A stretch of DNA of 32,500 bases from Armadillidium nasatum (GCA_009176605.1 SEYY01000700.1:1-32500), one strand, 5' to 3'. Shown: positions 1-12,988, counted from the first letter of the stretch. Translations and numbers: made by a program. The notes: generated by a model not told the origin, from the sequence alone.

Positions 1-92
1 AGTTCAATCCTATATTTCTGGAAGAATATAGCGAATTATTCATATATAAATGGTTGCTTCTGATGTGTTTCTGTTTCAAAATGACTAATTGA

Positions 93-112
93 CCTTTTTT
101 CTTTCTTTTCAG
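93..112 (+). promoter_or_regulatory. Candidate 3' splice site (polypyrimidine tract plus AG)
   Basis: A run of 18 pyrimidine-rich bases ends in CAG at 110-112, ten bases before the ATG at 122 of the repeated-family gene. This is a good match to an animal splice acceptor. It suggests that the parental gene had an intron in its 5' leader. The donor would lie left of the window, so the site is unproven. Confidence 0.45.
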
Positions 113-121
113 AGTATTGAT

Positions 122-1790
122 ATGGGTTCAGCGCGACGGTCATGTAGGAATAATCCTGACTTTTTCTGCTACATCTGCGGAGAATACACGCTGGCAATGC
201 ACAGGAAGGGCATCACAAGCTTTGTGAAGCGCGCCTACCAGGCTTACTTTCAAGTCAAGCTGGGTGACCAAGATAAGTCCTGGGCACCGCACACGGTGTG
301 CAAGACGTGCGTGGAATATCTCCGGCGGTGGACGAAGGGCACGAAAACGTCACTGAAGTTTGGGATTCCGATGGTTTGGAGGGAGCCGTCTGACCATGAA
401 TCGGATTGTTACTTTTGCGCCATCGATACTACTGGCATCAACCGGAAGAATCGGAGCAGCCTCAGTACCCCGACCTTCCATCTGCCCGCCGTCCAGTTGC
501 TCACTGCGAAGAACTTCCTGTACCAGCGTGCAAAGAGCTTCCTGACAGCGACGACAAAGCCACCACTGCATATGAGGGAGGAGATACAGATGAGGAGTAT
601 GGAACACAAGATGGTCCGCAGCCCTTTTCACAATGTGAGCTTAATGATCTGGTTCGGGAACTCAGCTTGTCGAAGACTTCCGCCGAGCTGTTGGCCTCCA
701 GACTAAAAGAGAAAAATCTACTCGGTGACGACGCGCGTATCACGTTCTTTCGTAGAAGGCATCAGGACTACATGGGCTACTTCTGCGAGGAGGAAGACCT
801 CGTGTACTGCCGAGATGTCGCCGGTCTTCTTGCTAAACTCGGCGCTCCTCAATATTATCCGAGAGATTGGCGACTCTTCATAGACAGTAGCAAGCGCTCT
901 TTGAAGAATGTGCTCATACACAACGGGAACGAGTTCGCCTCAATTCCTCTTGCGCACTCCACAACTCTCAAAGAGAAATATGAAGCAGTCAAGTACGTGC
1001 TCGACAAAATCCAATATCAGCAGCACCAATGGATCATCTGCGTCGACCTTAAGATGGTGAACTTTCTACTTGGTCAGCAGTCCGGGTACACAAAGTACCC
1101 ATGCTTTATATGTAAGTGGGACAGTTGAGACAGAGCCCAGCACTATGTAAGAAAGAGTGGCCGGCGCGAGAGCAGTTAGTACCTGGGGCCAGCAACATCA
1201 TAAACGAACCTCTTGTTGACCGGGAAAAGATTTTGTTCCCACCGCTTCACATCAAGCTTGGGTTAATGAAACAGTTCACGCGCGCTCTGGACAAGGATGG
1301 GAGGTGCTTCAACTACCTGTTCCGAGCCTTCCCTGGAGTCACCATTGAGAAGCTGAAGGCCGGCATTTTCGATGGCCCACAGATACGGCAGCTCATCAAG
1401 GACACAGAGTTCGAAAACTCCATGAACACGCTAGAGTGCGCCGCCTGGAGGTCGTTTGTGCAGGTGGTGAACAACTTCCTGGGGAACAAGAAGGCAGCAA
1501 ACTACGGCACACTCATCAACAGCATGATAAAGAACTTCCAAAATCTCGGGTGTTTGATGAGCATAAAAATGCATTTCCTGTTCTCACACATGGAGAGGTT
1601 TCCTGAAAACCTTGGTGCGGTCAGCGACGAGCAGGGAGAAAGGTTCCATCAGGACATGCGTCAAATGGAGGAGAGGTACCAGGGGAGGTGGGACGCAGTC
1701 ATGCTCGCGGACTACTGCTGGTCGCTGAAGAGAGACAACCCAGCAGCTGCTCACACACGGAAATCGAGGAAACGGGGATTTACGCCGTGA
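122..1790 (+). pseudogene. Broken copy of an arthropod-wide repeated CxxC protein family, function unknown
   Basis: The three reading-frame pieces together cover about 555 codons, close to the full length I recall for this dispersed family of hypothetical proteins in arthropods and cnidarians. Visible in order: an N-terminal cysteine-rich part (CYICGEYT, CKTC, CYFC), a charged linker, SSKRSLKNVLIHNG, a CVDLK segment followed by GYTKYPCFICKWDS, then PPLHIKLGLMKQ, a SHMERFPENLGAVSDEQ segment and GERFHQDM near the C-terminus. Three lesions break it: loss of one base in a codon near 464-465; an in-frame TGA at 1126-1128, probably an Arg CGA mutated at its CpG; and another one-base loss near 1147-1150. 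The Asp, CxxC and late Glu/His pattern could be an RNase-H-fold transposase, but that is inference. I see no TIRs. The start ATG at 122 fits the family better than the ATG at 89, which lies in the pyrimidine tract. Confidence 0.8.
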
Positions 1791-2947
1791 AATCTGAACT
1801 TTTGTGTCACGTAACGCTCATGTACATGTATTAAACTTATCAAATATAATCGAGTATATAATAAATGAATGTATTTGGATACGTTGACTTTTATTTACCC
1901 AGGAAGACGGCAAAACCGAATGTTTATGATCCTCAGGAATTGGGTTTTTGGACGAAAAATAGTTTTTTTCTTAAATGTCTGTAGCGAACAAACCAGACCT
2001 GATTGAAAAAAACAAAGGCCATTTTCGGACTCAGCGCATCTCAAATAGTCTAATTCCACTGGAAAACCCTGGACGATTTTCCAAAAAAAAATTTTTGTTA
2101 CCCAGTGTTATTTATGAACTGTACGTGTACGTAAAAGGACAAATCTGGCAACATTCAAATATCTTAATATTCGATATTATTCTCCAAGTTGTCAGAAAGC
2201 ATTGGAAGACAAATTAGCAACTTCATAAAAACTGCTATTGAAATTTAGCATTCTGTTTTCCGTAAGTTGCACATCTGTCTTATTATTCAAAAACAAAGGT
2301 TGGCCTTATTCAGGATCCGATTTTAGAGCCATATTTATATAATGGCGATGCTGAAAAAATATGTACATAAATTTTGCATTTTAAAATGCATTTAATTCTT
2401 TTTCTTTATTGATTTATCTTTTTGTATAAGTTGTTAAAAAATGAATTTAATACTTTTCTTGACAAAAATTTCATTTTATATCAAATCCTACGCCTGGTGT
2501 TTTAATTTGGAGGGCTGCCGACCTGGAGCCCATATGACGAGCGACGTACTATAATGGTAATAGATATATATATATATATATATGTATAGTATATTATATA
2601 AGTATATATATATATCGAATAAACCAATAAGCACTGTGAAGTAATGAGGCACTGCTGAGGTGAACATATTCCCTAAATGCACATCAGGTGGTAGGTCGTA
2701 TAACAGCCAGCGAAAAAATATGAAGTAAGGTACGTTTGTAGGAATGTTGTCCGAAATCGTACCCACAAGGTTATTAGAATGTGCATTGGTAAGCAATATA
2801 AATAGAAAGAACATTGCTACGTTTGGCAAAAAGTAGAGGGCTTAGAAATTAGGTATCATTTATGTAACCTCGTCGTCCGAAATGCTCGTAGCGATCATGC
2901 GACGAAAATTTTGAATACGACCGGACAGAATCATCCGGGATGTGACG
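1791..2947. other. No gene seen; AT-rich sequence with a short (TA)n patch
   Basis: The first 300 bases are probably the 3' flank of the repeated-family element and end in a homopolymer-rich stretch near 2080-2100. A short interrupted (TA)n tract lies at 2564-2615. A slightly GC-richer block at about 2490-2560 and the stretch 2620-2947 have no reading frame that I recognise. The latter may be the degraded 5' part of the transposon whose fossil ORF starts at 2948. Confidence 0.5.
1860..1865 (+). promoter_or_regulatory. Candidate polyadenylation signal
   Basis: An AATAAA hexamer lies about 70 bases after the stop codon of the repeated-family pseudogene, a plausible distance for its 3' end. In such AT-rich DNA the hexamer also occurs by chance, so the assignment rests on position only. 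Confidence 0.35.
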
Positions 2948-3105
2948 ATGGTACGCTACACTATGAGGGAACAGGCTGACATCGTCTTTTCGTATGGATA
3001 AGAAAACAGAAACGGTCGAGTGGCAGCAACATTCTATTAGCAGACATATTCCCAATAGGCGTCTTTCATATATTACGTGAAGGAAAAGATCCAATGCTGA
3101 AAAAT
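2948..3105 (+). pseudogene. Fossil N-terminus of a DUF4817-type Tc1/mariner transposase
   Basis: Reading from the ATG at 2948 gives a stretch like the first 50 residues of the better preserved transposase at 5323: a YT..E..D start, VFSYG, then an NGRVAATFY helix and an NRRLSY segment in a shifted frame. The common pattern is YT-x2-E-x2-D-x3-F-x-YG, an NG, an AA pair and a Tyr/Asn/Arg run. In-frame stops follow VFSYG and ATFY, and the frame changes near 3055. This is an old, dead relative of the 5-kb element, not a duplicate of it. The assignment rests on pattern matching by eye. Confidence 0.6.
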
Positions 3106-3921
3106 GTTTTATTTTCATCCGATTCTCCTGAAAATTTCAGTATAGATAACTCTTTTCCGACGGAAAAACTCCATTCCTAACATTTTTACGTTTAAAAAAA
3201 TTTTTTTTTTTTGGAAATTTAAGATGTTTAAATCTACGGTGAGGCCACGAAAAAAAATTTTGGGTCTGAAATTTGGTGTGTGTATTCTTAAATCTATTGG
3301 CTACAAAAACTTCTAACAGAGTTTTGTTCTTTGCGTTACAGAAAAAAGTTATATTTTGTGAATTGACCAGGTGTCGGAATTTTTTTTTCCAATTTTGAAA
3401 AGTTTACAAGGACAAGGCTACAAATTTCTTTAAATATTTTATTCAATGCTGCTTGTTTTTCTCGAGATACATCTTATCGAAAATGGCCAATTTACGACTA
3501 AATTTCAAAATTTCTAAAGTTTGAGAGGCTGTAACTCGAACGAAACAAATATGTTTTAAAAGTGTCTTAAATAAAAGTTTAAGATCTATCCTTCCTCTAA
3601 ATACCTGCCAAGTATAAAAACTTTTAAGTCAGGTTTTTTTTAAAAATTTTTCTCAGGAAGGATGTTTCTTACGATTTTTTTCCAATAGAAATTTGAACTT
3701 CTATAATCAATCACTATCAAGATTTTTCCAAAATGTTTTCTGATAAAGTTGTAGAAATTGGAGCTTAGAATGCAATGGGAAATTTTTGAGTCACTCGGAC
3801 CACTATTTTACTCCTTCCATTCATTCTCTTTTTGAAGTTTGACCCTCTATAACTTTTAAATTTTTAGAGACTCAGAAAAATGTCAGAAATCCAAAGTTCT
3901 TAGATTTAAAAAATAAATGTA
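3106..3921. other. No gene seen; AT-rich sequence separating two transposase fossils
   Basis: I find no coding frame, only homopolymer-rich sequence with runs of T and A. Because the flanking fossils continue each other in N-to-C order, this stretch together with 4133-4235 may be foreign DNA inserted into one ancient transposon. I see no inverted repeats or target duplication of its own. Confidence 0.45.
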
Positions 3922-4132
3922 CAGTCGTCAACAGATGTTCGTTCCTATTAGGCTGTAAATAAATATTTATATAAAATGGAAATCATTTCATAAAAGCTCT
4001 ATTTTGAATAAAAAGAAAATAAATACATTGAGCGGGGCTTAATTGAACTGTGATTGGCTGAACCTGAAATGAACCCATTTTATATAAATATTTATTTCCA
4101 GCTTAATAGGAAAGAGCTTCTGTTGACGACTG
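3922..4132. mobile_element. 211-bp MITE with 58-bp TIRs and TA flanks
   Basis: The first 58 bases match the reverse complement of the last 58 with five mismatches. The terminal sequence is CAGTCGTCAACAG, with TA directly outside both ends (3920-3921 and 4133-4134). TA duplication and a CAG-type terminus are the signature of Tc1/mariner elements. At 211 bp it cannot code for a transposase, so it must have been moved by a related autonomous element. None with these ends is present in the window. Confidence 0.85.
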
Positions 4133-4235
4133 TACATTGTAAATTTCAGCTCAATCGGTCAAATAATATAAAACTTTCTTTGAGATTGGATCCTTCCCTT
4201 CTGAAACGGGATAGCTTGACCTGGGACCAACGAGA

Positions 4236-4480
4236 GAGTATGAGATTCTTCGGGACGCTGTAAGGGATCGCAGAGTCAGGTCCCGAACCCTTGGACGGAG
4301 CCATGAAGTTCCTCAAAGGACCATGTTGAACGTCCTGCATGATGAGAATCTGCACCAATTATCATTACAAACTTGCCCAGTGTCTCGCTCCTGAAGATTA
4401 TGCCTTCTCGCATGTAGTTTTATTGGTGATTCCAGCAACATCAACGAGTAAATGACACAGAAACGGCTTAATGAATTTCC
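4236..4480 (+). pseudogene. Fossil transposase DNA-binding region, probably continuing the 2948-3105 fossil
   Basis: The frame starting at 4236 reads EYEILRDAVRDRRVRSRTLG, followed by an SHEVPQRTMLNVLHDENLH helix-turn-helix-like segment. A one-base frame change near 4355 then gives HYHYKLAQCLAPEDYAF. The layout matches residues about 75-140 of the 5323 transposase (STRKIAATLHV, STVFRVLK, YPYHIQRVQALLPTDF). A further frame change and stops follow. The region corresponds to the second helix-turn-helix and the start of the catalytic domain of Tc1/mariner transposases. The frame lesions show long decay. Confidence 0.65.
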
Positions 4481-4746
4481 ACAACACCCACATTTGGGTA
4501 CACAACAATCTCCATTGGGAACACATTTCTTGGGTACACACATATATTATTTATTGACATCTCTGATGTCAAAAAATAATACTGCAACATTGATATTGTT
4601 TTCTTATTTTTGTTACTACGGGTTTGGTATATCTCTGAACTATAGATAACCTCTATCGTGCATTTCCCGAAAATATGTTTTATAAGGGAATTTGTTTCCA
4701 CAACAGTTTTTCGAACGGCACGGACTTTATCTGTTCACTTACTATT
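4481..4746. other. No gene seen
   Basis: The segment 4490-4550 carries imperfect repeats of a GGGTACACA-like word. The rest is AT-rich with no recognisable coding content. It may include the degraded 3' flank of the fossil transposon. Confidence 0.4.
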
Positions 4747-5003
<257 letters not shown>

Positions 5004-5006
<3 letters not shown>

Positions 5007-6674
5007 GGTGTATCATTAATATTGCGAAAAAATCCAGTATGATATTCCTTGCAGAAATGTAAGATACTTTTTGTCAATAAACCTTTAACCGAAAACGTCC
5101 CGTTTCCAAGAGACAAGGTGAGGAAACGTATGTTGGACATACCCGATATATTCCATTGTCCGTCCCGTGCCACATCACAACCTTCAATAATAAGCAAAAA
5201 TAGTATACCGTGTGAAGGGTAACCTACCTGTTATTTACTAGTTGCGTATCTCGCTTCATTTATACATAAACTAGTCCTTGTCGCGTCAAGTGCTGTGATC
5301 AAGTGGTTCTCATACTTTTAAAATGAATTACACAAATAGTGAAATGTGCGATATGCATTTTGTTTACGGTCGTGCGAACGGTAATTCATTAGCAGCCATG
5401 CGTCTCTATGAAGAAATGTACCCTAATCGTGTCATACCGCATCATACTATGTTTGCACGTCTCCATCAACGTCTTGGAGAAACAGGAAGTTTTAAAAAAC
5501 TTACCAATGGAAACGGGCGCCCTCGCACAGTATCAACTCCAGATGTCGAAGAACAGGTTCTCCAAGAACTTGAGGACAGTCCTACAACAAGTACCAGAAA
5601 GATTGCTGCAACACTGCATGTAAGTCATTCGACAGTTTTCAGGGTATTGAAAAATCAACTTCTGTACCCTTATCACATCCAACGTGTGCAGGCACTTTTA
5701 CCAACTGATTTTCCTGCTAGAGTAGCTTTGTGTCGATGGATGCAACAGAAAATTGCACACAACCCTCACCACTTAGCAGAAGTATTCTTCACCGATGAGG
5801 CAAATTTTTCCAGAGACGCCATATCGAACTTCCACAACAATCACATATGGGCGGATGAGAACCCACATGCAATAGTTGAAAGCCGCCATCAACACCAGTT
5901 TTCATTGAATGTTTGGGTCGGAATTGTTGGCGACCATTTGATAGGTCCATTCTTTTTACCAGCGAGGCTTACTGGAGATGTGTATCGCCACTTTCTTTTT
6001 AATATGACCTGCCTACACTCCTGGATGACGTCCCATTGCAATTAAGATAGAATAATGTATTTCATGCACGACGGCGCTCCGGCTCATTTTTGTTCAGTTG
6101 CCCGTAACTATTTGAACACTGTATATCCACGCCGTTGGATAGGTAGGGGAGGTACAGAACCTTGGCCTCCACGGTCTCCAGACCTAAATGCATTGGATTT
6201 CTTCTTGTGGGGGCACCTGAAACATTTGGTTTATGGAACAACATTTGAAAGTTCCGAAGAATTAAGGGCTCGCATAATCGAATGTTGTGACACAATTCAG
6301 CACACACACGGTATATTTGAACGTGTCCGCCAATCAATGCGTCGCAGAATAGAGGCTTGTATTGCCGCTGGGGGTGCTCATTTTCAACATTTGTTATAAC
6401 CTTCGTGCACCATTGCTTTGTCCTATTTCTGTTGTATATTTTCCTCTGTGTAGTAATGTATGTATTCTTTATATTAAATTAATTGAATGAAATTCTTAAT
6501 TACGTCTGCAAATTTACTTTCCTGTTTATTGTAACTTCATTTCTCAATAGGCTCCATCACCTTGTATCTTGGAAACGAGGTGTTTTCGGTGAAATGTTTA
6601 TCTTCACATATTATCTTATATTTCTGCAAGGAATATCATACTGGATTTTTTCGCAATATTAATGATACACCCTG
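5004..6674 (+). mobile_element. Complete DD41D Tc1/mariner-superfamily transposon, 1671 bp
   Basis: The ends begin CAGGGTGTATCATTAATATT and are inverted repeats. The first 55 bases match without a mismatch, and similarity continues to about 115 bases. TA lies outside each end (5002-5003 and 6675-6676). The single gene inside encodes a transposase with three catalytic Asp residues spaced DD41D. The perfect outer TIRs suggest recent insertion. It is disabled by a small group of lesions in the transposase gene, but its ends look usable in trans. Confidence 0.93.
5323..6399 (+). pseudogene. DD41D transposase gene, disabled by clustered lesions near 6008-6055
   Basis: About 358 codons in total. 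Residues 1-60 form a DUF4817-like N-terminal region, residues 65-130 a second helix-turn-helix (SHSTVFRVLK), and the rest the RNase-H-fold catalytic core. The catalytic Asp residues are in FTDEANF (residue 158), HDGAPAHF (about 250) and NALDFFLWG (about 292). There are 41 residues between the last two, hence DD41D, a spacing known from the VS and rosa groups. An in-frame TAA lies at 6043-6045. Between about 6008 and 6055 the downstream-type coding sequence lies in another frame and carries a TAG, so the real damage is two compensating one-base frame changes plus a nonsense codon. Frames on both sides are otherwise open over 700 and 345 bases. The ATG at 5323 fits the family start. Confidence 0.9.
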
Positions 6675-6680
6675 TATATA

Positions 6681-8387
<1,707 letters not shown>

Positions 8388-9921
8388 CCACCTAGCGCAA
8401 ATTTCACAGGTGAGCACAGACGCGGGCTTTAAAAGAATTGAGATTAAATTCAGCAGGAAACACAGAAGATGGGAGAGAATTCCACAAAACAGAGGTGGCA
8501 GGAAAGAAGGAGGAACCACAGTGAGCAAGCCTGGAGTTGCCTATGTCTACACAAAATTTATGTGCAACGTAACGAGGGCGTAACGAGGGCGCCGTAAAGG
8601 TGGAGGTATACGAGTGGACAGTTCCCTCGAGCATTTGCCGCTGTAGTACCTATAGAAAAGAGACAGGGCACCAACGTCACGTCGCATAGATAAGGTGTTA
8701 AGGGAATTTGTTAGAGCAGAACAGTTTATAAGTCTCTTAGCCTTTGACTCAACCCCATCCAAAAGACGGGTGAAACCTGAGCCACCCCAGATATGAGAGC
8801 AGTACTCCATAAAAGGGCAGATGAGGCCCTATCATAATTGGAGTAACTGCAAAGAAGGAAAAAAATCCCGCATACTAAACAGAACTCCCAGCTTCTTTAG
8901 AAAGCTATCTAGCAACCATTGTGATATGAGGTTTCCAAGACATATTTTTGTTTATGTGAAGCCCAAGGATGTTTATATTGTCAACAGGAGAGACGAGAGA
9001 ACCATCGAAAGAAATAGAAAAGCTAGGAGGTGTCTTTGAGAGATAGAGAGAGATATATATCTAGAAAGAGAGAGAGATTTCCAGTTTTTAAACAGTTGAA
9101 TTTCACAAGGTTGAGACGACCCACTAGCAAACTCCAACCAGATCTGCAAGAATGGAACCGGAAAACTGAAGACGAGAGGCAACTCTAAAGGGAAAGAAAG
9201 AAGCAGATGCGAAATTAGTAGAAGAATGGAAGGTTGAGTCATCGGCATGTGAATGGATAGGGTTAGATGAACATCCGAGATCATTAATGAAAAGTAAGAA
9301 TAGAGTAGAAGACAAAACAGAACACTTAGGAATACCATACAGATGATCAGAAAGAGGGGAATATGATCACAGGTGACCTACGAAGTGAGAGCTGAGAAGG
9401 GTTTCAAAGATCATAGACAGAATACAAGTGAGAGTTATAGGGCGATAGTTAGAATAATCCGAGATACTACCTTTTTCGGAATAGGTTGAATTAATACGCA
9501 CTTCCAACACTGTGGGAAAGTACTAGATTTGAGGCATAGAGAGAAAAGTTGAACGAAGGACGAAGCCAGCTCAGAAGAACACTCTCTTAAAATTCAGAGA
9601 GGAATGCTATTCGGACGCTTGCTTTCCTAAAGTTCATAGACTTCAAAAGCCCATGCACCTGATCAAATGCAATCACAAGTAAAGTCATGGGACATCTGAG
9701 AGGATAAGAAGTAGAAGAAGGATTGCCGGAATCATCCAGGGTAGATTAAAAAGAGAACAGGTGGGATGTTAGCAACAGAACCATCAGAGTGAATAAGAGG
9801 AGGAAAGGAAGATTTAAAGAAATTGTTGGAGATGTTTTAGAAGCTCAGCACACTTTCGTTTGGTGAAGATTAGCATTGCTCGTCGAAAATATTCCTGCAA
9901 CAATTCCGATCTGAATGAAAA
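8388..9921 (-). mobile_element. LINE copy A: truncated jockey/CR1-like retrotransposon (RT 3' half)
   Basis: Minus-strand fragments match copies C and F. They include the C-terminal region with EYCSHIWGGSGFTRLL, INCSALTNSLNTLSMRRDVG and FPATSVLWNSLPSSVF, and RT pieces with FINDLGCSSNPIHSHADD, where the catalytic YADD has become HADD. The copy starts inside the linker before the RT, equivalent to 29761 of copy F, so it is 5' truncated. It ends at the ORF's last codons, without the conserved 3' tail or a poly-T. An 11-bp tandem duplication at 8569-8590 shifts the frame, and a GA/TA-rich patch disturbs 9035-9078. It is non-functional. Confidence 0.85.
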
Positions 9922-10390
9922 TTAGATTTTATATATTTATAAATTAAAGCTTTTTTATTTCATAATATATCAATACTTTTGCGTGTTTTTAATCATTCCA
10001 CAGACATCATTAGCTGATACTATAACATATAATTTCAGTCTCATGACCCTATTTCTTTAATAGCACCATGATGCCTCCTACATCTCCTGGAATTTTCATC
10101 CCGTTTTCTTCAAGCTATAACTATTTTATTTTTAAACTATCTCATTTTACATTTTCTATTTATTTCACGGTATGACTTTTGTAATTTTTATTTTCAACTA
10201 AAATATTTTCTATAAAAAAAAGTTACTTGAGAAAAAACTCTCATAAAATTTTAATTACAAGCATTAAAAAAAAATTATCTTTTAAACTTTACCTTTAATT
10301 TTTTTATTTATTTTTATTATTATTTTTCTTTTTTGCAATAAAACATTAAAACATATAAAGCGTATATGGGCCTATCCATCACCCTACATT
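9922..10390. other. No gene seen; AT-rich
   Basis: I find no coding frame or repeat structure except homopolymer runs of T and A. This is probably intron sequence of the kinase gene or older decayed repeats. Confidence 0.45.
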
Positions 10391-10800
<410 letters not shown>

Positions 10801-10819
10801 AGGAATGGAGTGAATTATC

Positions 10820-10857
10820 GGTATCGGTATCGGCTAAAAATGACTGATACCGATACC
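10820..10857. repeat. 12-bp perfect inverted repeat of a GGTATC unit
   Basis: GGTATCGGTATC at 10820-10831 pairs exactly with GATACCGATACC at 10846-10857 over a 14-base loop. It sits 20 bases right of the (TA)n array. It could be the end of an unrecognised DNA transposon or a simple-repeat derivative. I find no partner copy elsewhere in the window. Confidence 0.7.
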
Positions 10858-11392
10858 ATATTTTTTAAAGTAACTTAATCCTTTTGGTTTACATTTTTTG
10901 GAATGTTCAATTTCTTTGACAGGAAACATTGTTTTTCTTGATTTTCCAAATTTTCGATTAATTAATTACAAATTAACCGGTAATTACATTTTTTTTGGCT
11001 TATATTCTTTATCTCTATAACTACAGATCCGATTTTGGTCAAATTAGGACAGTTAACTCTTTGTAGAACATATATCAACTTCTTATTCTTATTTGTTCAT
11101 TTATTTAATTAATTAATTAATTAAATTATGTAATTTTTTATTAATATTATGTAATATTTTGAAACGTCGTTTCCCAATAATTTTGTTTCCAGAACATTGA
11201 TGTGTTGCTTTCCACTAAAAGTTTACTTTTTAAAATGTACAAAACTGCTTTTAAATTCATTTTCACGCCATTTGCTTTCGTAAATAGTTTTTTTATTATT
11301 TTAATCCTTAACTAATCCTTTAGTAACATATTAAGATGTTAACCAAGGTACATGATATATATATATATATATATATTTTTTTTTTACAATAT
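10858..11392. other. No gene seen; AT-rich, with (TTAA)n and a short (TA)n
   Basis: A TTAA-rich stretch lies at about 11097-11125 and a short (TA)n plus T-run at 11355-11387. Otherwise I recognise nothing. Confidence 0.45.
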
Positions 11393-12496
11393 GTAGGGGA
11401 GAACGTAGTGCCATCCAAAGCGATGCAAGTACCCCCATTGGGCATAACCCGGGAAGTGACAGTATGGTAGACCATTCCGTTTCACTCAGTTGCCCTTTGG
11501 TTCGTTCCTTTTCGCGTTTCACCTTCTCAGAGGGTCTCAAGTGTACCCTCACCTCAAATTGGAGTGTCTATGCTCCCATTTCTCCTTCCCCCGACTCCCT
11601 TCTCATGTTCTAACAAATTAACAAGCGCTTACTCGTACATTACCTTTATAAAAAAATGGGGAAACTCAAAGCAGCCTCAGAGATGCTTCGAGGGACGGCA
11701 TTCAAAGAATGCCCCTCATCCATTCCTCACCCCATCATCACTCGGGAGTTGGCGGCCTCCGATGATGGGATGATGTTGCCAGGACCCCGCGTTCGGCTTG
11801 CCCCGGCGCACGATCTTATTTTTTCATTAATTTCTGTAACATTCACGATTTTTTTTCTAATTCTCCCTTTGTCGAACCCCATCTCTCTTCTTCTAAACCT
11901 CATCTCTTATTCTTAACCGAAACTCATATGTATGAGTGTGCTGACAGCAAACCTTATTCTGTTACCTCCTACTTTCTTTATCCTCAATTTTCAGCCAAAG
12001 GCGGATATTGCGAATATGTTCGCAAAAATGTTATTTGCTCTCGTATCTCTAATATGGAGTCTACTGAATTCTTAACTTTATGTCTTAAGCTCTTCTGCAT
12101 ATCTACTACTAAATTCTACTGAATGTAAAAAATTCTTTGACTATTTAAACTCCAAAATAGAACACATTCTTTCTTCTTCTCCTTTCTCCGAAATCATCAT
12201 TTTAGGTGATTTCAATGTCCACCACCGCCAATGGCTTTCATCTGATTCTCATGATCCAGCCGGTGAAGAGGTCTTCGACTTTTCTATCCAGAATAACCTT
12301 GAACAGTTGGTGAGGCTCCCTATCCGTATCCCTGACCGTATTGGTAATGAACCCAATATACTTGATCTTTTCTTAACCTCCTCTGGGTTCACCCGATCAC
12401 CTTCTTATATCCGTATCTTGTTCTGTCTCTTCAAGTCTTCAGCAATAACGGCCACCGCCTTCGGTGAAAAGACATTTCTGACACTTCGATGCTGCT

Positions 12497-12617
12497 AACT
12501 GGTCTGACTTGCGGTTGTACTTCTCTGATTTCCCATGGAATGATTATAGGTTTCGTGGGAGGTTTTCCTCTGAGTGGGCAGAGCGCATAACCGAGGTGAT
12601 TATCTCTGGCAAGGAGG
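12497..12617 (+). repeat. First member of an internal 115-bp direct repeat in LINE D
   Basis: About 115 bases here (the segment encoding DFPWNDY ... SEWAERITEV) recur at 12989-13105 with a few substitutions and a small deletion. This member is in the expected place between endonuclease and RT, so it is likely the original. Confidence 0.85.
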
Positions 12618-12988
12618 CGTACATTCCATATTCTTTCCCTTCTACTAAATCTAACAAACCTTTGTTTAAGTCTACTTGTTCTCGCGCTACACAATCCACA
12701 GGGATGCCTCGATGAGATATTACCGTCGTCTTCAAACTCCTAAAACTCAATCAACTTATATTTCATCTCGGAATCGTGCAAAATCTATTCTTTGAGATAC
12801 CAAAAACTCTTTTCTCTGCAGCAAATTCAATAATCTTTCTGATTCCTTTTCCTCTCACCATTTCTGGCATTTTGCAAAAAAAAAATATTAACTCTAACTT
12901 TGCTTATTCCTCTTTCACTCCTCTTGTTTCTTCTGATGCTACAATTTTGCCTTCCACGAAACCTGAACCCAAAACTTTTGCCTTTTTA

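Noticed and set aside
350-631. Minus-strand and alternative-frame ORFs over the repeated-family gene
   Set aside because: They are shadows of the plus-strand coding sequence, and their products match nothing that I know.
2488-3118. Minus-strand ORFs of 113 and 89 codons
   Set aside because: The first contains a (TA)n-derived Ile/Tyr run, and the second is antisense to the fossil transposase frame.
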